64,000 nt of DNA from Filimonas lacunae (GCF_002355595.1 NZ_AP017422.1:7692823-7756822), one strand, 5' to 3'. Counted from the stretch's first letter, positions 35,704-45,242 are shown. Numbers and translations are program-made. The notes: generated by a model not told the origin, from the letters alone.

Positions 35704-37065
35704 ATGAATAAGATGTTTGTTGTATTAGCCTCTTTATTACTGGGCTTGTGTACTACAGTTACACAAGCCCAGTCTTTTCACAACTGGGCCCCCACACCTC
35801 CTATGGGATGGAATAGCTGGGATTGCTACGGCCCCACCGTTACCGAAACAGAAGTAAAAGCCAACGCCGATTACATGGCTACCTATCTGAAAAAATACGG
35901 ATGGGAGTATATAGTGGTGGATATCCGCTGGTATGTGGGTAATGACAAAGCACACGGTTATAACGAGAAAGACGCAGAACTGTCAATGGATGGTTACGGA
36001 CGTTTTACCCCTGCTGTTAATCGCTTTCCCTCCGCTGCGGATGGAAAAGGCTTTACTGCACTAGCCAGTTACATTCACAAAAAAGGATTGAAGTTTGGTA
36101 TACACATTATGCGCGGTATACCGGTAGAAGCGGTAAAACGTAACCTGCCTATATTGGGTAGCAAGGCTACAGCACGTGATGTATATACCGATTCTATCCA
36201 ATGTAAATGGCTCAGGGATATGTATACTGTGGTAGCCGGTAAAGAGGGCGCACAGGAATATTATAACTCCATTATTGATATGTATGCTTCCTGGGGAGTA
36301 GACTTTATCAAGTGTGACGATTTATCCCGTCCTTATCACGCCGCAGAAATTGAAATGCTTCGCAAAGCCATTGCCCGTACCGGCCGTAAAATAGTACTCA
36401 GTACCTCACCCGGCGAAACACCTTTGCCAGATGCCAAACATGTGCAGGAACATGCCAACATGTGGCGCACAGTAGATGATTTCTGGGATAACTGGAAGCA
36501 TTTGAAAGAACACTTTGATGTGTTTGAAAGATGGAACCCTTACCGTGTTACAGGTGGATGGCCTGATGGTGATATGTTACCCCTGGGCAGAATTGGTATT
36601 CGTGCCGAAAGAGGAAACAACCGCATGAGCGCCTTTACCAAAGACGAGCAATATACCTTAATGACGCTGTGGTGTATTTTCAGATCGCCCTTGTTTTTTG
36701 GTGGCGACCTTCCTTCCAACGATGCTTTCACACTGTCGTTGATTACCAATAAAGAAGTATTAGGCGTATTAAACCATAGTAAAAACAACAAACCCTTGTT
36801 TAACAAGAATGGTTTAGTTGCCTGGATTGCAGAGGATGCTAACGGCAAAGACAAATACCTGGCCCTGTTTAATGCATTGGATAAGCCGGATGCCAATGCT
36901 ACAACAGTGAACATTCCTGCTACCTGGAGCGAGTTAGGTATTACCGGAAAAGCCAGTGTAAAAGACTTGTGGAGCGGTAAACAACTGGGTGAGTTTGCGG
37001 GCGAATTTTCTCCCGCCATTCCTTATCACGGCGCTGGGTTGTATAAGCTGAGTATTAAAAAGTAA
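35704..37065 (+). CDS. Glycoside hydrolase family 27 alpha-galactosidase
   Basis: This secreted enzyme should release terminal alpha-D-galactose (or a related sugar) from oligosaccharides by a retaining mechanism. The product (453 residues) has a signal peptide (MNKMFVVLASLLLGLCTTVT, then QAQ), the GH27 opening PTPPMGWNSWDCYGP, a likely nucleophile Asp in DFIKCDD (residue about 205) and an acid/base Asp in WRTVDDFWDNW (about 258), plus a C-terminal beta domain. No SusC/SusD genes are near. ATG 35683 would add seven residues but precedes the predicted transcription start. Confidence 0.88.
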   Translation: MNKMFVVLASLLLGLCTTVTQAQSFHNWAPTPPMGWNSWDCYGPTVTETEVKANADYMATYLKKYGWEYIVVDIRWYVGNDKAHGYNEKDAELSMDGYGRFTPAVNRFPSAADGKGFTALASYIHKKGLKFGIHIMRGIPVEAVKRNLPILGSKATARDVYTDSIQCKWLRDMYTVVAGKEGAQEYYNSIIDMYASWGVDFIKCDDLSRPYHAAEIEMLRKAIARTGRKIVLSTSPGETPLPDAKHVQEHANMWRTVDDFWDNWKHLKEHFDVFERWNPYRVTGGWPDGDMLPLGRIGIRAERGNNRMSAFTKDEQYTLMTLWCIFRSPLFFGGDLPSNDAFTLSLITNKEVLGVLNHSKNNKPLFNKNGLVAWIAEDANGKDKYLALFNALDKPDANATTVNIPATWSELGITGKASVKDLWSGKQLGEFAGEFSPAIPYHGAGLYKLSIKK

Positions 37066-37075
37066 TGAAATAAAA

Positions 37076-37096
37076 AAAGGGGGTTAATCCCCCTTT
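37076..37096. terminator. Bidirectional terminator overlapping a stop codon
   Basis: Perfect eight-pair stem AAAGGGGG/CCCCCTTT with a five-base loop. On the minus strand it is followed by TTTT and an AT-rich run and includes the last codons and stop of the CarD-like gene; on the plus strand it follows the alpha-galactosidase stop by 10 bases. Confidence 0.75.
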
Positions 37097-37617
37097 CCTT
37101 TTTCGCCTTCGAAGTTGTCAGTTTTATGTTTGAACAATACATTGAACGTGGTAAGCGATCCATACACACGGGTAATATATTGTTGCAGGTTTATCTTGTC
37201 TTCGTCTGTTAAAACCGTATGGGCGTTAATGCGTTGTTCCATAACGCGCAGGCGGTCGCGCAGCATTACTATTTTGTGAAAGAACACATCAATAGGTACT
37301 TCTTTATCTTTTAAAGAGTCGTCGCCCGGGCGCAGTATCATTACGCCGTTCTTCCATTTTTCACCTAAAGGAACTATTTCAGACACATCGCTCCAGGTGC
37401 GTAAAATTTTAATAAGGGCGTCTTCTGCTTCGCTAAAGCTGACGTTGTATTCCGATTCAATTTTTTCAATTACTTCCAGATCATCTTCTTTCTTCACCTG
37501 TTTAATACCTTGTTCTATAAAACAGATGTCGTACATTCTTTTGTGAACATGTATTACCACCCCGGTTCCGAAAGAGGGGTGTATAACGCGTGATCCCACG
37601 CCTAAGATTTCATACAT
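37084..37617 (-). CDS. CarD/RID-like hypothetical protein
   Basis: The 177-residue product starts MYEILGVGSRVIHPSFGTGV, resembling the Tudor-like beta domain of CarD/TRCF and of UvrD C-termini that contact RNA polymerase or nucleic acid (residues about 1-45). The rest is helical with conserved-looking acidic and basic stretches (KNGVMILRPGDDSLKDKEV) and is not recognised. A link to transcription is an inference from the first domain only. Its final codons form the left arm of a terminator. It lies downstream of the ABC exporter gene. Confidence 0.6.
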   Translation of the reverse strand: MYEILGVGSRVIHPSFGTGVVIHVHKRMYDICFIEQGIKQVKKEDDLEVIEKIESEYNVSFSEAEDALIKILRTWSDVSEIVPLGEKWKNGVMILRPGDDSLKDKEVPIDVFFHKIVMLRDRLRVMEQRINAHTVLTDEDKINLQQYITRVYGSLTTFNVLFKHKTDNFEGEKGKGD

Positions 37618-37649
37618 ACGGCATTTTGGTTTTTAATATTAATGAAATA

Positions 37650-39416
37650 TTATTTTCTTTCTCCAATTTGCTGGCGCCACATCGCATAGTATAATCCTTT
37701 TTCGGCCAGCAGGCTTTGGTGTGTGCCTGTTTCTGCCACCTGCCCTTTTTCCAGCACATAAATACGGTCGGCATGCATAATAGTGCTTAACCGGTGTGCT
37801 ATCAGCACGGTAATCTGTTCTTTCTTTTCAGAAATCTCTTTTATGGTGGTGGTAATTTCTTCTTCCGTAATAGAATCCAATGCCGAGGTGGCTTCGTCAA
37901 AAATAAGCAGGCGTGGATGACGCAGTAAGCTGCGTGCAATGCTTAAACGTTGTTTTTCACCCCCGCTTAGTTTTAAACCACCTTCGCCCAGCACCGTTTC
38001 CAGTCCTTTTTCGGCACGTTGCAGTAATGGAAGACAGCTGGCTTTGCCCAACACATCCATAAGTTGCTCATCGGTAGCGGAAGGTTTTACAAACAACAGG
38101 TTTTCGCGTATGGTGCCGGCAAACAGTTGGGTGTCTTGTGTCACAAAACCAATTTGTTCGCGTAAGGCATCGAAATAAATATCGTGCGAGTTAATGTTGT
38201 TATACAGCATTTCGCCATTTTGTGGAGTATACAAGCCCACCAGCAATTTTACCAATGTGCTTTTACCACTGCCCGAAGGGCCTACAAAGGCAATGGTTTC
38301 TCCTTTGGCAGCTTCAAAGCTGATATCGTCCAGTGCTTTATACTGAGCAGTCTGGTGTTTAAAGGAAACATTGTGAAAAGCCAGTGTTTCTATATTACCT
38401 ACAGGAGCAGGAACTACTGGTTTAGGCTCAACCGCTTTTTGCATCAGGTTGTGAAAGTTATTCAGGGATGCTTCTGCTTCGCGATAGGAGAGTATGATGT
38501 TTCCTATTTCCTGTAATGGTCCGAAGATGAAGAAGGAGTACAGTTGCATGGTAAACAACTGGCCCACCGAAAGCTTGTCTCTAAAAATGAGAAACAACAA
38601 CAGGAACAGAATTACCTGCCTGAGTGTGTTTACAAATGTGCCCTGGATAAAGCTGAGGGTACGAATGCTTTTTACTTTCTTTATTTCCAGCCCCAGTATT
38701 TTATAGGTAGTGTTATTTAACCGGTTTATTTCCTGCTCACTCAACCCCAGACTTTTTACCAGTTCAATATTGCGCAGGCTTTCTGTGGTACTTCCCGCCA
38801 GGGAAGTGGTTTCCTGTAAAATGTTTTTTTGTATCACCTTTATTTTACGGCTTAACAAGCTGGTAAGCCATGATAATAAAAGCACACCTAAAAAGTAGGC
38901 GGCTGGTATAGACCAGTGAATGGTAAAAGCATATACAGTAACAAAGCCCACGCCTACTATGATGCCGAAAAATACGTTGATAAAGCTGGTGATGAATTTT
39001 TCGGTATCCGTTCGTACTTTGGTAAGAATGCTGAGGGTTTCGCCGCTACGTTGATCTTCAAAGTCCTGGTAAGGCAATTTCAGTGAGTGTCGTAAGCCAT
39101 CTGTAAATATTTTGGCGCCGAACTTTTGAATAATCACGTTTACAAAATAATCCTGGAAGGCTTTGGCTATACGAGAAACCATAGCTACGCCCATACTGGC
39201 CAGCAGCAGTAATATTACGCCACTAATAAATTCAGGTAACTCGCGGGGATGTTGATTCTTGTCATCAAAAAAATGGGGGTGTTTGGCAAAACGGTCAATG
39301 ATCTTTCCAAAAATCATTGGGTCCATTAAAGAAAAACTCTGGTTAATGAATGCTAAAAACAGCGCTAACGTAACCAGCCATTTATACGGTTTTAGGTACA
39401 ATAAAAGTGTTCGCAT
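37650..39416 (-). CDS. ABC exporter, fused membrane and ATPase domains (MsbA-like)
   Basis: The 588-residue half-transporter has six membrane segments (about 10-310) and an ATPase domain with Walker A GPSGSGKSTLVKLL (about 376-389), the signature LSGGEKQRLSIARSLL, and Walker B LLIFDEATSALD followed by the H-loop IAHRLST. It would work as a dimer. The substrate is unknown (lipid A, lipids, drugs or peptides are typical). ATG 39416 (MRTLLLYLKPYKW) is chosen; an upstream GTG would overlap the yifB end by 13 bases. Confidence 0.9.
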   Translation of the reverse strand: MRTLLLYLKPYKWLVTLALFLAFINQSFSLMDPMIFGKIIDRFAKHPHFFDDKNQHPRELPEFISGVILLLLASMGVAMVSRIAKAFQDYFVNVIIQKFGAKIFTDGLRHSLKLPYQDFEDQRSGETLSILTKVRTDTEKFITSFINVFFGIIVGVGFVTVYAFTIHWSIPAAYFLGVLLLSWLTSLLSRKIKVIQKNILQETTSLAGSTTESLRNIELVKSLGLSEQEINRLNNTTYKILGLEIKKVKSIRTLSFIQGTFVNTLRQVILFLLLFLIFRDKLSVGQLFTMQLYSFFIFGPLQEIGNIILSYREAEASLNNFHNLMQKAVEPKPVVPAPVGNIETLAFHNVSFKHQTAQYKALDDISFEAAKGETIAFVGPSGSGKSTLVKLLVGLYTPQNGEMLYNNINSHDIYFDALREQIGFVTQDTQLFAGTIRENLLFVKPSATDEQLMDVLGKASCLPLLQRAEKGLETVLGEGGLKLSGGEKQRLSIARSLLRHPRLLIFDEATSALDSITEEEITTTIKEISEKKEQITVLIAHRLSTIMHADRIYVLEKGQVAETGTHQSLLAEKGLYYAMWRQQIGERK

Positions 39417-39436
39417 AACGCAAGTTACATAGTTCT

Positions 39437-40984
39437 TTAATTCCCCCACGCTTCTCTGTCAAGACTGCGGTATTGTATGGCTTCGGCAATGTGCGCTGTT
39501 TGCACTTCTGTGCTGCCCGCAAGGTCGGCAATAGTGCGGCTTACTTTTAATATCCTGTCGTAGGCGCGGGCGCTTAAATTTAAACGGCTCATAGCTATTT
39601 TTAATAAAGCGCTGCCATTGTTATCGGGCATGCAATGGGCTTTTAAAAGTTTGGTGTTCACTTGTGCATTCGCGTATAAGCCGGGCCATGCCTTGTAGCG
39701 TTCGGCTTGTACAGTGCGTGCCTGTATCACTCGCTGCCGTATCATAGCCGAGCTTTCTGTGGCCGTGTGTTCGTTGCTGTTGAGTTGTGCAAAGGCAACG
39801 GGAGTAACTTCTACATGCAGGTCAATACGGTCCAGCAAAGGTCCTGATATCTTATTCAGGTATTGCTGCACTTTACCTGGCGCACAACTACATTCTTTTT
39901 CGGGGTGATTATAAAAGCCGCAGGGGCAGGGATTCATACTGGCTACCAACATAAAACCCGCGGGAAAATCCAATGCGGTACGTGCGCGGGAAATAGTCAC
40001 TTTTCTTTCTTCCATAGGTTGCCGCATCACCTCCAGCACCGATCGTTTAAACTCCGGAAGTTCATCTAAAAATAACACACCATTATGCGCCAGGGATATT
40101 TCGCCGGGCTGTGGGTTGGCACCTCCGCCTACCAAAGCCACATCACTAATGGTATGATGTGGTGAGCGAAAAGGGCGTTGTTGTATTAAGGCAGTATGCA
40201 ACGGCAGCTTGCCGGCCACACTATGTATTTTGGTGGTTTCTAAAGCTTCATCCAAACTAAAAGGGGGCAGTATGCCGGGAAGGCGTTTGGCCAGCATGGT
40301 TTTACCCGCGCCGGGAGGGCCTATTAATAAAACGTTGTGTCCTCCGGCGGCGGCTATTTCCAAAGCGCGCTTAATGTTTTCCTGTCCTTTTACTTCGCTG
40401 AAATCCATGTCGTTTACACTGGCTTGTTGCTGAAAGCCAGCGGCTGCATTGCCCATTACCGGTTGCAGATTGGTTTCGCCTTTAAAAAAAGCAACCACCT
40501 GCTGCAGGTTGTCAACACCATATATATCCAGGCCTTCCACTATGGCTGCTTCACTGGCATTGGCGGCTGGTACTATCAACCCGGTAAAGCCTTCGCGCTT
40601 AGCCTGTAAAGCAATAGATAACACACCTTTCATGGGCTGTACCTTTCCATCAAGGCTTAGTTCGCCCATAATAATGTATTCCTGTAAACGGAGGGGATGT
40701 GTAAGCTGATCGGTGGCACCTAGTATGCCCATGGCTATGGGAAGGTCAAAGGCGCTACCACTTTTTTTAATGTCGGCAGGGGCCATGTTCACCACCAGTT
40801 TGGTGCGTGGCATATACAGGCCATTGTTTTTTATGGCGCTTTCAATGCGTTGAAGGCTTTCTTTTACAGCGTTATCTGGCAAGCCTACGATAAAGTATTT
40901 TAAACCTGCACTTACATTTACCTCAATAGTAATAGTAATTGCGTCCACGCCATACACGGCGCTTCCATAGGTTTTTACTAACAT
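39437..40984 (-). CDS. YifB/ComM family Mg-chelatase-like AAA+ ATPase
   Basis: ComM-type proteins are hexameric helicases that help branch migration during natural transformation. The 515-residue product has an N-terminal Lon-protease-like domain (about 1-170: MLVKTYGSAVYGVDAITITI), Walker A IGPPGAGKTMLAKRL (about 215-229), Walker B LFLDELPEF and a C-terminal Mg-chelatase domain (NLSARAYDRILKVSRTIADL). ATG 40984 gives the canonical N-terminus; an in-frame ATG 39 bases upstream is less likely. Confidence 0.92.
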   Translation of the reverse strand: MLVKTYGSAVYGVDAITITIEVNVSAGLKYFIVGLPDNAVKESLQRIESAIKNNGLYMPRTKLVVNMAPADIKKSGSAFDLPIAMGILGATDQLTHPLRLQEYIIMGELSLDGKVQPMKGVLSIALQAKREGFTGLIVPAANASEAAIVEGLDIYGVDNLQQVVAFFKGETNLQPVMGNAAAGFQQQASVNDMDFSEVKGQENIKRALEIAAAGGHNVLLIGPPGAGKTMLAKRLPGILPPFSLDEALETTKIHSVAGKLPLHTALIQQRPFRSPHHTISDVALVGGGANPQPGEISLAHNGVLFLDELPEFKRSVLEVMRQPMEERKVTISRARTALDFPAGFMLVASMNPCPCGFYNHPEKECSCAPGKVQQYLNKISGPLLDRIDLHVEVTPVAFAQLNSNEHTATESSAMIRQRVIQARTVQAERYKAWPGLYANAQVNTKLLKAHCMPDNNGSALLKIAMSRLNLSARAYDRILKVSRTIADLAGSTEVQTAHIAEAIQYRSLDREAWGN

Positions 40985-41048
40985 AGAGAGTGGATTAATG
41001 ACTAAAAATAAGCGTTTAGTCACTAATCCAAATCACATTACAACTAAG

Positions 41049-42365
41049 TTATAACCGTTCCAGCATTTCCACTATACCTTCCTTTTTCAGTATCAGGTAG
41101 CCCAGCCGGTCGTTGCTCACACCTTCTTTTAACTGATAACTAAACACCAGCTGTTCGTTGTGTATGCTGGTTTCAAAATACCGGAACTGGATGTTGGGAT
41201 ATTGCTGTAAGCTTTCGCCAATTTCGTACAGGTGGGTAGACAGGATGAACAAGGCATTCTTCATTTTACGAAGGCCTTCAATAACGGCAGTGCTGCACTT
41301 CATGGCGTCCTGTACGTTGGTGCCTTTGAAAAGTTCATCAATCAGTATCAGCCATTTTTTACCATCGTTAATTTTTTCAATGGTTTTGCGAATACGTTGT
41401 ACCTCGTTATAAAAATAGCTTTCGCCTTTAATGATGTTGTCGGCCATTTGAATATTGCTCAGCAAGCCATGAAACATAGTCAGCTGCATGCTTTGCGCAG
41501 GCACGCCCATGCCCGCATGGGCCAGATACACCGCTACACCTACCGCTTTAATAAAGGTGCTTTTACCTCCCATATTAGCCCCTGTTAAAAACAGGAAGTT
41601 TTTTTCGGGGGTGAGTCCTACAGAATAAGCCACCGGTGTTTGTAGCAAAGGATGGTAGAGTTCACTGGCTTTTAATAAAGGCTGCTCCTGCTCTACAAAT
41701 TCGGGAAACTGCAACTGGTGTGTTTTGCAGGCGGTGGCCATACCATACCAGGCATCCATCAGGTAATATATGTCCAGCAGCTCGTATAACTGTTGCTTAT
41801 AGTGCAGTCGTAAAAAACGGCCATATTCCAGCACCTTATGCGGGGCTAATGGCTGTTTAGGAATTTCCTGCAGCATAGCGCGTATTACGGGATGCTCCAG
41901 TAAACGGGCAATGCGGGTGATATGCTGTTCTAATATGGGCGGGGCATCAGGCTGATATAACAGCCTGGCGGTGCTTTGTAACCCTTGAACAAAATCAATA
42001 CAGTGTGTTACGGAATAACGGATGGCTGAGTAATCGGCCCCGTTCATTAATTTATACATCAGTGCCGAAAAGGCATTGGGGTTGGAAGGAATGTCGGAAA
42101 CAGCTGTTTCATAAAAACGGCCAACCACCATTACGGTACCGTTGGATATTTGTTCCGGCCATTGGGCATGCACACTAATAATTAATTGCAGCACTTGTTG
42201 GGTGCCCCTTATTTCTGCCAGGTTCGACAGTGGGCTGCCTAACAAATGCCGCAACATGTCCCGCCCACCAATGGTGCGGGCAAAATCGATATGATGAAAA
42301 ACGGACTGCTCTTCCTCCGCATGAAAGATAGAAAGGTCGGAAAGGGTTGTTTTGTCTGCCTGCAT
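41049..42365 (-). CDS. MutS-like ATPase (lacks mismatch-recognition domain)
   Basis: The 438-residue product has MutS domain III-type helices (about 10-240) and a MutS ATPase domain: Walker A LTGANMGGKSTFIKAVG (about 265-281), ALF/Q-loop region HGLLSNIQMADNIIKGESYF, Walker B LILIDELFKGTN and the H-loop STHLYEIG. It lacks the N-terminal mismatch-binding and connector domains of MutS and is distinct from MutS2, which has an Smr domain. Such short MutS-like genes are common in Bacteroidota and uncharacterised. It is 18 bases after pyrC. Confidence 0.85.
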   Translation of the reverse strand: MQADKTTLSDLSIFHAEEEQSVFHHIDFARTIGGRDMLRHLLGSPLSNLAEIRGTQQVLQLIISVHAQWPEQISNGTVMVVGRFYETAVSDIPSNPNAFSALMYKLMNGADYSAIRYSVTHCIDFVQGLQSTARLLYQPDAPPILEQHITRIARLLEHPVIRAMLQEIPKQPLAPHKVLEYGRFLRLHYKQQLYELLDIYYLMDAWYGMATACKTHQLQFPEFVEQEQPLLKASELYHPLLQTPVAYSVGLTPEKNFLFLTGANMGGKSTFIKAVGVAVYLAHAGMGVPAQSMQLTMFHGLLSNIQMADNIIKGESYFYNEVQRIRKTIEKINDGKKWLILIDELFKGTNVQDAMKCSTAVIEGLRKMKNALFILSTHLYEIGESLQQYPNIQFRYFETSIHNEQLVFSYQLKEGVSNDRLGYLILKKEGIVEMLERL

Positions 42366-42383
42366 GCAATAGTTGTTAAATGG

Positions 42384-43724
42384 TTATTCCCTGTTAAATC
42401 TAAGCCTCATTCCATTATTAGATTCATCGAAGCTACCATTTCCATAAACCAGGTGCCCATTTACAAAAGTATGTGTAACGGTGGCGGGATAGGTAAAGCC
42501 TTCAAAGGGGCTCCAGCCACATTTATACAAGATGTTGGAAGAACTTACTGTGTAGGGTTGGTTCAGGTTTACCAGTACCAGATCGGCATAATAACCTTCC
42601 CGTATAAACCCTCTTTCTGCAATCTGAAAGCAGGTAGCTACCGCATGGCTCATCTTCTCCACTACTTTTTCAATGGTAATTTTTCCCTGTTGCACATAAT
42701 ACAGCATGGTTAATAAAGAATGCTGCACCAGTGGCAGGCCGGCGTGAGCATGCTCATAAGCTTCATTCTTTTCTTCCAGTGTATGTGGAGCATGGTCGGT
42801 AGCAATTACATCCAGCCTGTCGTCCAGTAAACCCTGCCACAGTGCTTCCCGGTTAAAAGGGGCTTTGATAGCGGGGTTACACTTAATGCGGTTGCCCTGT
42901 GCAGCATAATCATCGCTGGTAAAATGCAGGTGATGCACACACACCTCGGCGGTAATACGTTTATCGGCCAGCGGCACCATGTTGGTAAACAGCTGTAATT
43001 CTTTTTGGGTGGTGATATGTAAAATATGCAGGCGGCTGTTGTGCTTTTTGGCAAACTGTATGGCCCGGAAAGAAGATTCAAAACACGCTTCTTCGTTGCG
43101 GATGATAGGATGGTCGCTGGCATCCAGTAACGGCTTTTCGTTTTTACGTGCTTCCAGGTTGCGTTTGATTATAGCTTCATCTTCGCAATGGGTAGCTATC
43201 AGCAGTTCTGAGTTGCCAAATACTTTTTCCAGCATCAGCGGGTTATCTACCAGCAGGTTGCCGGTGCTGCTGCCCATGAATATTTTTACACCGCATACAC
43301 GGTCTTTCTTCTCATTGGTTTTAAGTACCTCTTCAATATTGTCATTGGCAGTGCCCATGAAAAAAGAGTAGTTGGCCAGCGAAGTGCGGGCGCCTATATC
43401 ATATTTCTGTTCCAGCAGTTCCTGGCTAAATACGGGCGGCTTGGTATTGGGCATTTCCATAAAACTGGTAACGCCGCCGGCTACTGCTGCTTTGGCTTCG
43501 GTATATATAGTGGCTTTATGTGTAAGGCCGGGTTCGCGAAAATGAACCTGATCGTCTATAGCGCCTGGTAAAAGGTGTAAGCCAGTTCCGTCAATTTCAG
43601 TAACGGCTTCTGTTACCGCTATGGTGCCGCCTACTTTTTCAATACGGCCGTTCTTTACCCACACATCTCCCTGTGTAATGGTACCCTCATTGACTATGCT
43701 TGTATTTCTGATAAGGTAGTTCAT
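42384..43724 (-). CDS. pyrC: Dihydroorotase
   Basis: PyrC cyclises carbamoyl aspartate to dihydroorotate in de novo pyrimidine synthesis. The 446-residue amidohydrolase has the metal motif DDQVHFREPG near residue 56; the first His of the usual HxH is Gln here, a form I recall in Bacteroidota PyrC. Further: KIFMGSSTGN, the metal His of THCEDE, LHILHITT and the catalytic Asp in ATDHAPHT. The upstream promoter is the best in the window. upp, 30 kb away, feeds the same pool. Confidence 0.93.
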   Translation of the reverse strand: MNYLIRNTSIVNEGTITQGDVWVKNGRIEKVGGTIAVTEAVTEIDGTGLHLLPGAIDDQVHFREPGLTHKATIYTEAKAAVAGGVTSFMEMPNTKPPVFSQELLEQKYDIGARTSLANYSFFMGTANDNIEEVLKTNEKKDRVCGVKIFMGSSTGNLLVDNPLMLEKVFGNSELLIATHCEDEAIIKRNLEARKNEKPLLDASDHPIIRNEEACFESSFRAIQFAKKHNSRLHILHITTQKELQLFTNMVPLADKRITAEVCVHHLHFTSDDYAAQGNRIKCNPAIKAPFNREALWQGLLDDRLDVIATDHAPHTLEEKNEAYEHAHAGLPLVQHSLLTMLYYVQQGKITIEKVVEKMSHAVATCFQIAERGFIREGYYADLVLVNLNQPYTVSSSNILYKCGWSPFEGFTYPATVTHTFVNGHLVYGNGSFDESNNGMRLRFNRE

Positions 43725-43728
43725 GGGG

Positions 43729-43760
43729 CAAAAGTAAACCCACTGCTTCCAATATGCAAA
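43729..43760 (-). promoter_or_regulatory. pyrC promoter
   Basis: On the minus strand TTTG (43760-43757), exactly 20 bases, TACTTTTG (43736-43729), then CCCC and ATG: the full consensus with a start site at or beside the start codon. The upstream TTTG is itself part of a second TACTTTTG (43764-43757). Confidence 0.7.
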
Positions 43761-43780
43761 AGTAAAAACGGGTAGAGATA

Positions 43781-44521
43781 CTAGTCTTCGAGGTTCAATG
43801 TAATAAATATCATGCGTGACTGTAATTTGTCAAATACGCTGGAGTACTTCAGGCTGGGGTCACGTGCGTGTATATTGGTAAGGCCGCTGCTGAATTTAAT
43901 TTCAGGCGACACGGTTACAAACTTGAGATAGAAATTAAACCCGATACCTGCTTCTACGCCAAAATCGTATTTGCGTAGTTTTACCAGGTTTTCGGCATTG
44001 CGGGCTGCGCTGTTGCTGGCCAGGTCAATATCATATTTAATCCCGCCCAATAAATAGGTGCGGAAATTATAAATGCGGTCGGAGTTAAATTTAAAATGAA
44101 GGGGTAAGCTTACAATGGTAGAGGGCATAGAGCGGGTTTCTGTAACAGACTCACCGCGTGCCGGGTTTTTAAGCGTATACGTAAAGTATTTAGAGCCGCC
44201 GATAATTAACTGCGGGTTAGATCGTAATGACCAGCGGGGCGTTAATTGCAAGGTGGCTAACAAACCCAGCGAAATACCTCCTTTGGCACCGGGGTTGGCT
44301 ACCAGTACGCTGTCATTCTCTAAAAAATGTTCGTTTTTAGAGGTGTGCAGGTAAGAGGTGTTATAAGCCAGGCTTATACCAAAATAATACAGGTAATTGT
44401 CATGATCGGGCCTGTTCAGGCCTTCCCTAATCCAAAATTGGGCGTGCGCTGCTGAGGCAGTTAGTAAAACCAGTAAAATTCCTGCTGAGCAGGCTATTTG
44501 CTTCCGCAATAAATGCAACAT
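43781..44521 (-). CDS. porT: Type IX secretion protein PorT
   Basis: PorT (SprT) is an outer-membrane-linked barrel required for type IX secretion in Porphyromonas and Flavobacterium; its exact role is open. The 246-residue product has a signal peptide (cleaved near AAHAQ), a barrel pattern and the family hallmark YLLGGIKYDIDLASNSA near residue 155, ending QSRMIFITLNLE. Its start lies inside the 3' end of menG/ubiE (28-base overlap), and a ubiE-porT pair is a neighbourhood I recall from other Bacteroidota. Confidence 0.9.
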   Translation of the reverse strand: MLHLLRKQIACSAGILLVLLTASAAHAQFWIREGLNRPDHDNYLYYFGISLAYNTSYLHTSKNEHFLENDSVLVANPGAKGGISLGLLATLQLTPRWSLRSNPQLIIGGSKYFTYTLKNPARGESVTETRSMPSTIVSLPLHFKFNSDRIYNFRTYLLGGIKYDIDLASNSAARNAENLVKLRKYDFGVEAGIGFNFYLKFVTVSPEIKFSSGLTNIHARDPSLKYSSVFDKLQSRMIFITLNLED

Positions 44522-45237
44522 ATCCCTAACGTGAGTGTTTTATAGCTCGTATCTCTATATCCTAAACCTTGCATAATACTAACTAACTGTTCGCGTTCGG
44601 GAAATGCCTGAACAGAGTCGTTCAGATATTGGTAGGCTTCTTTGTTTTTTGCCAGCATTTTACCTACCCCGGGAGCTATCAGGTTCATATATATGTTATA
44701 CAGGGTTTTAAAAACGGGTTCTTTCGGTCTTGAAAATTCCAGCACAACCAGTTTTCCACCGGGCTTTAACACGCGTAACATTTCTTTCAACCCTTTTTCC
44801 AGGTTCTGAAAGTTACGCACACCAAAAGCCACTGTAATGGCATCAAACGAATTATCCGGAAAATTTATTGTTTCACTGTCTCCTTTCTGTAAGTCAATAA
44901 TAGCACTTAATCCTTGTTTAACTATCTTCTCGCGGCCAATTTCAAGCATTCCCTCAGAAATGTCTATTCCGGTTATTTTTTTAGGCTGCAGCATGCGGGC
45001 AGTCATAATAGCCACATCACCTGTGCCGGTAGCCACATCCAATACGTTCTGGGGTTGCAGGGGCTTTAACAGATTAATTGCCTTTTTTCGCCATTTTACG
45101 TCTATGCCCGCGCTTAAAAAGCGGTTCATAAAGTCATACCTGCCAGCTATGCTGTCAAACATATTGGCTACCTGCTGTTTTTTTTCCAGCTCACTATCCT
45201 GATAAGGAACAACATGGTCGTGTGCGAAATTTGCCAT
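44494..45237 (-). CDS. ubiE: Demethylmenaquinone methyltransferase (UbiE/MenG)
   Basis: This enzyme C-methylates demethylmenaquinone with SAM to make menaquinone, the main quinone of Bacteroidota. The 247-residue product has YDFMNRFLSAGIDVKWRKKA near 33, the SAM motif LDVATGTGDVAIMTA near 63, FGVRNFQNLEKGLKEMLRVL near 125 and PGGKLVVLEFS. ATG 45237 is chosen (MANFAHDHVV), five bases after a TATCTTCG box. It overlaps the start of porT and is probably cotranscribed with it. Confidence 0.95.
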   Translation of the reverse strand: MANFAHDHVVPYQDSELEKKQQVANMFDSIAGRYDFMNRFLSAGIDVKWRKKAINLLKPLQPQNVLDVATGTGDVAIMTARMLQPKKITGIDISEGMLEIGREKIVKQGLSAIIDLQKGDSETINFPDNSFDAITVAFGVRNFQNLEKGLKEMLRVLKPGGKLVVLEFSRPKEPVFKTLYNIYMNLIAPGVGKMLAKNKEAYQYLNDSVQAFPEREQLVSIMQGLGYRDTSYKTLTLGICCIYCGSK

Positions 45238-45242
45238 AGGCG

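Noticed and set aside
35704-37065. alpha-Galactosidase as part of a polysaccharide utilisation locus
   Set aside because: No SusC/SusD pair, sensor or other glycoside hydrolases lie nearby; neighbours are an MscS channel and a CarD-like gene.
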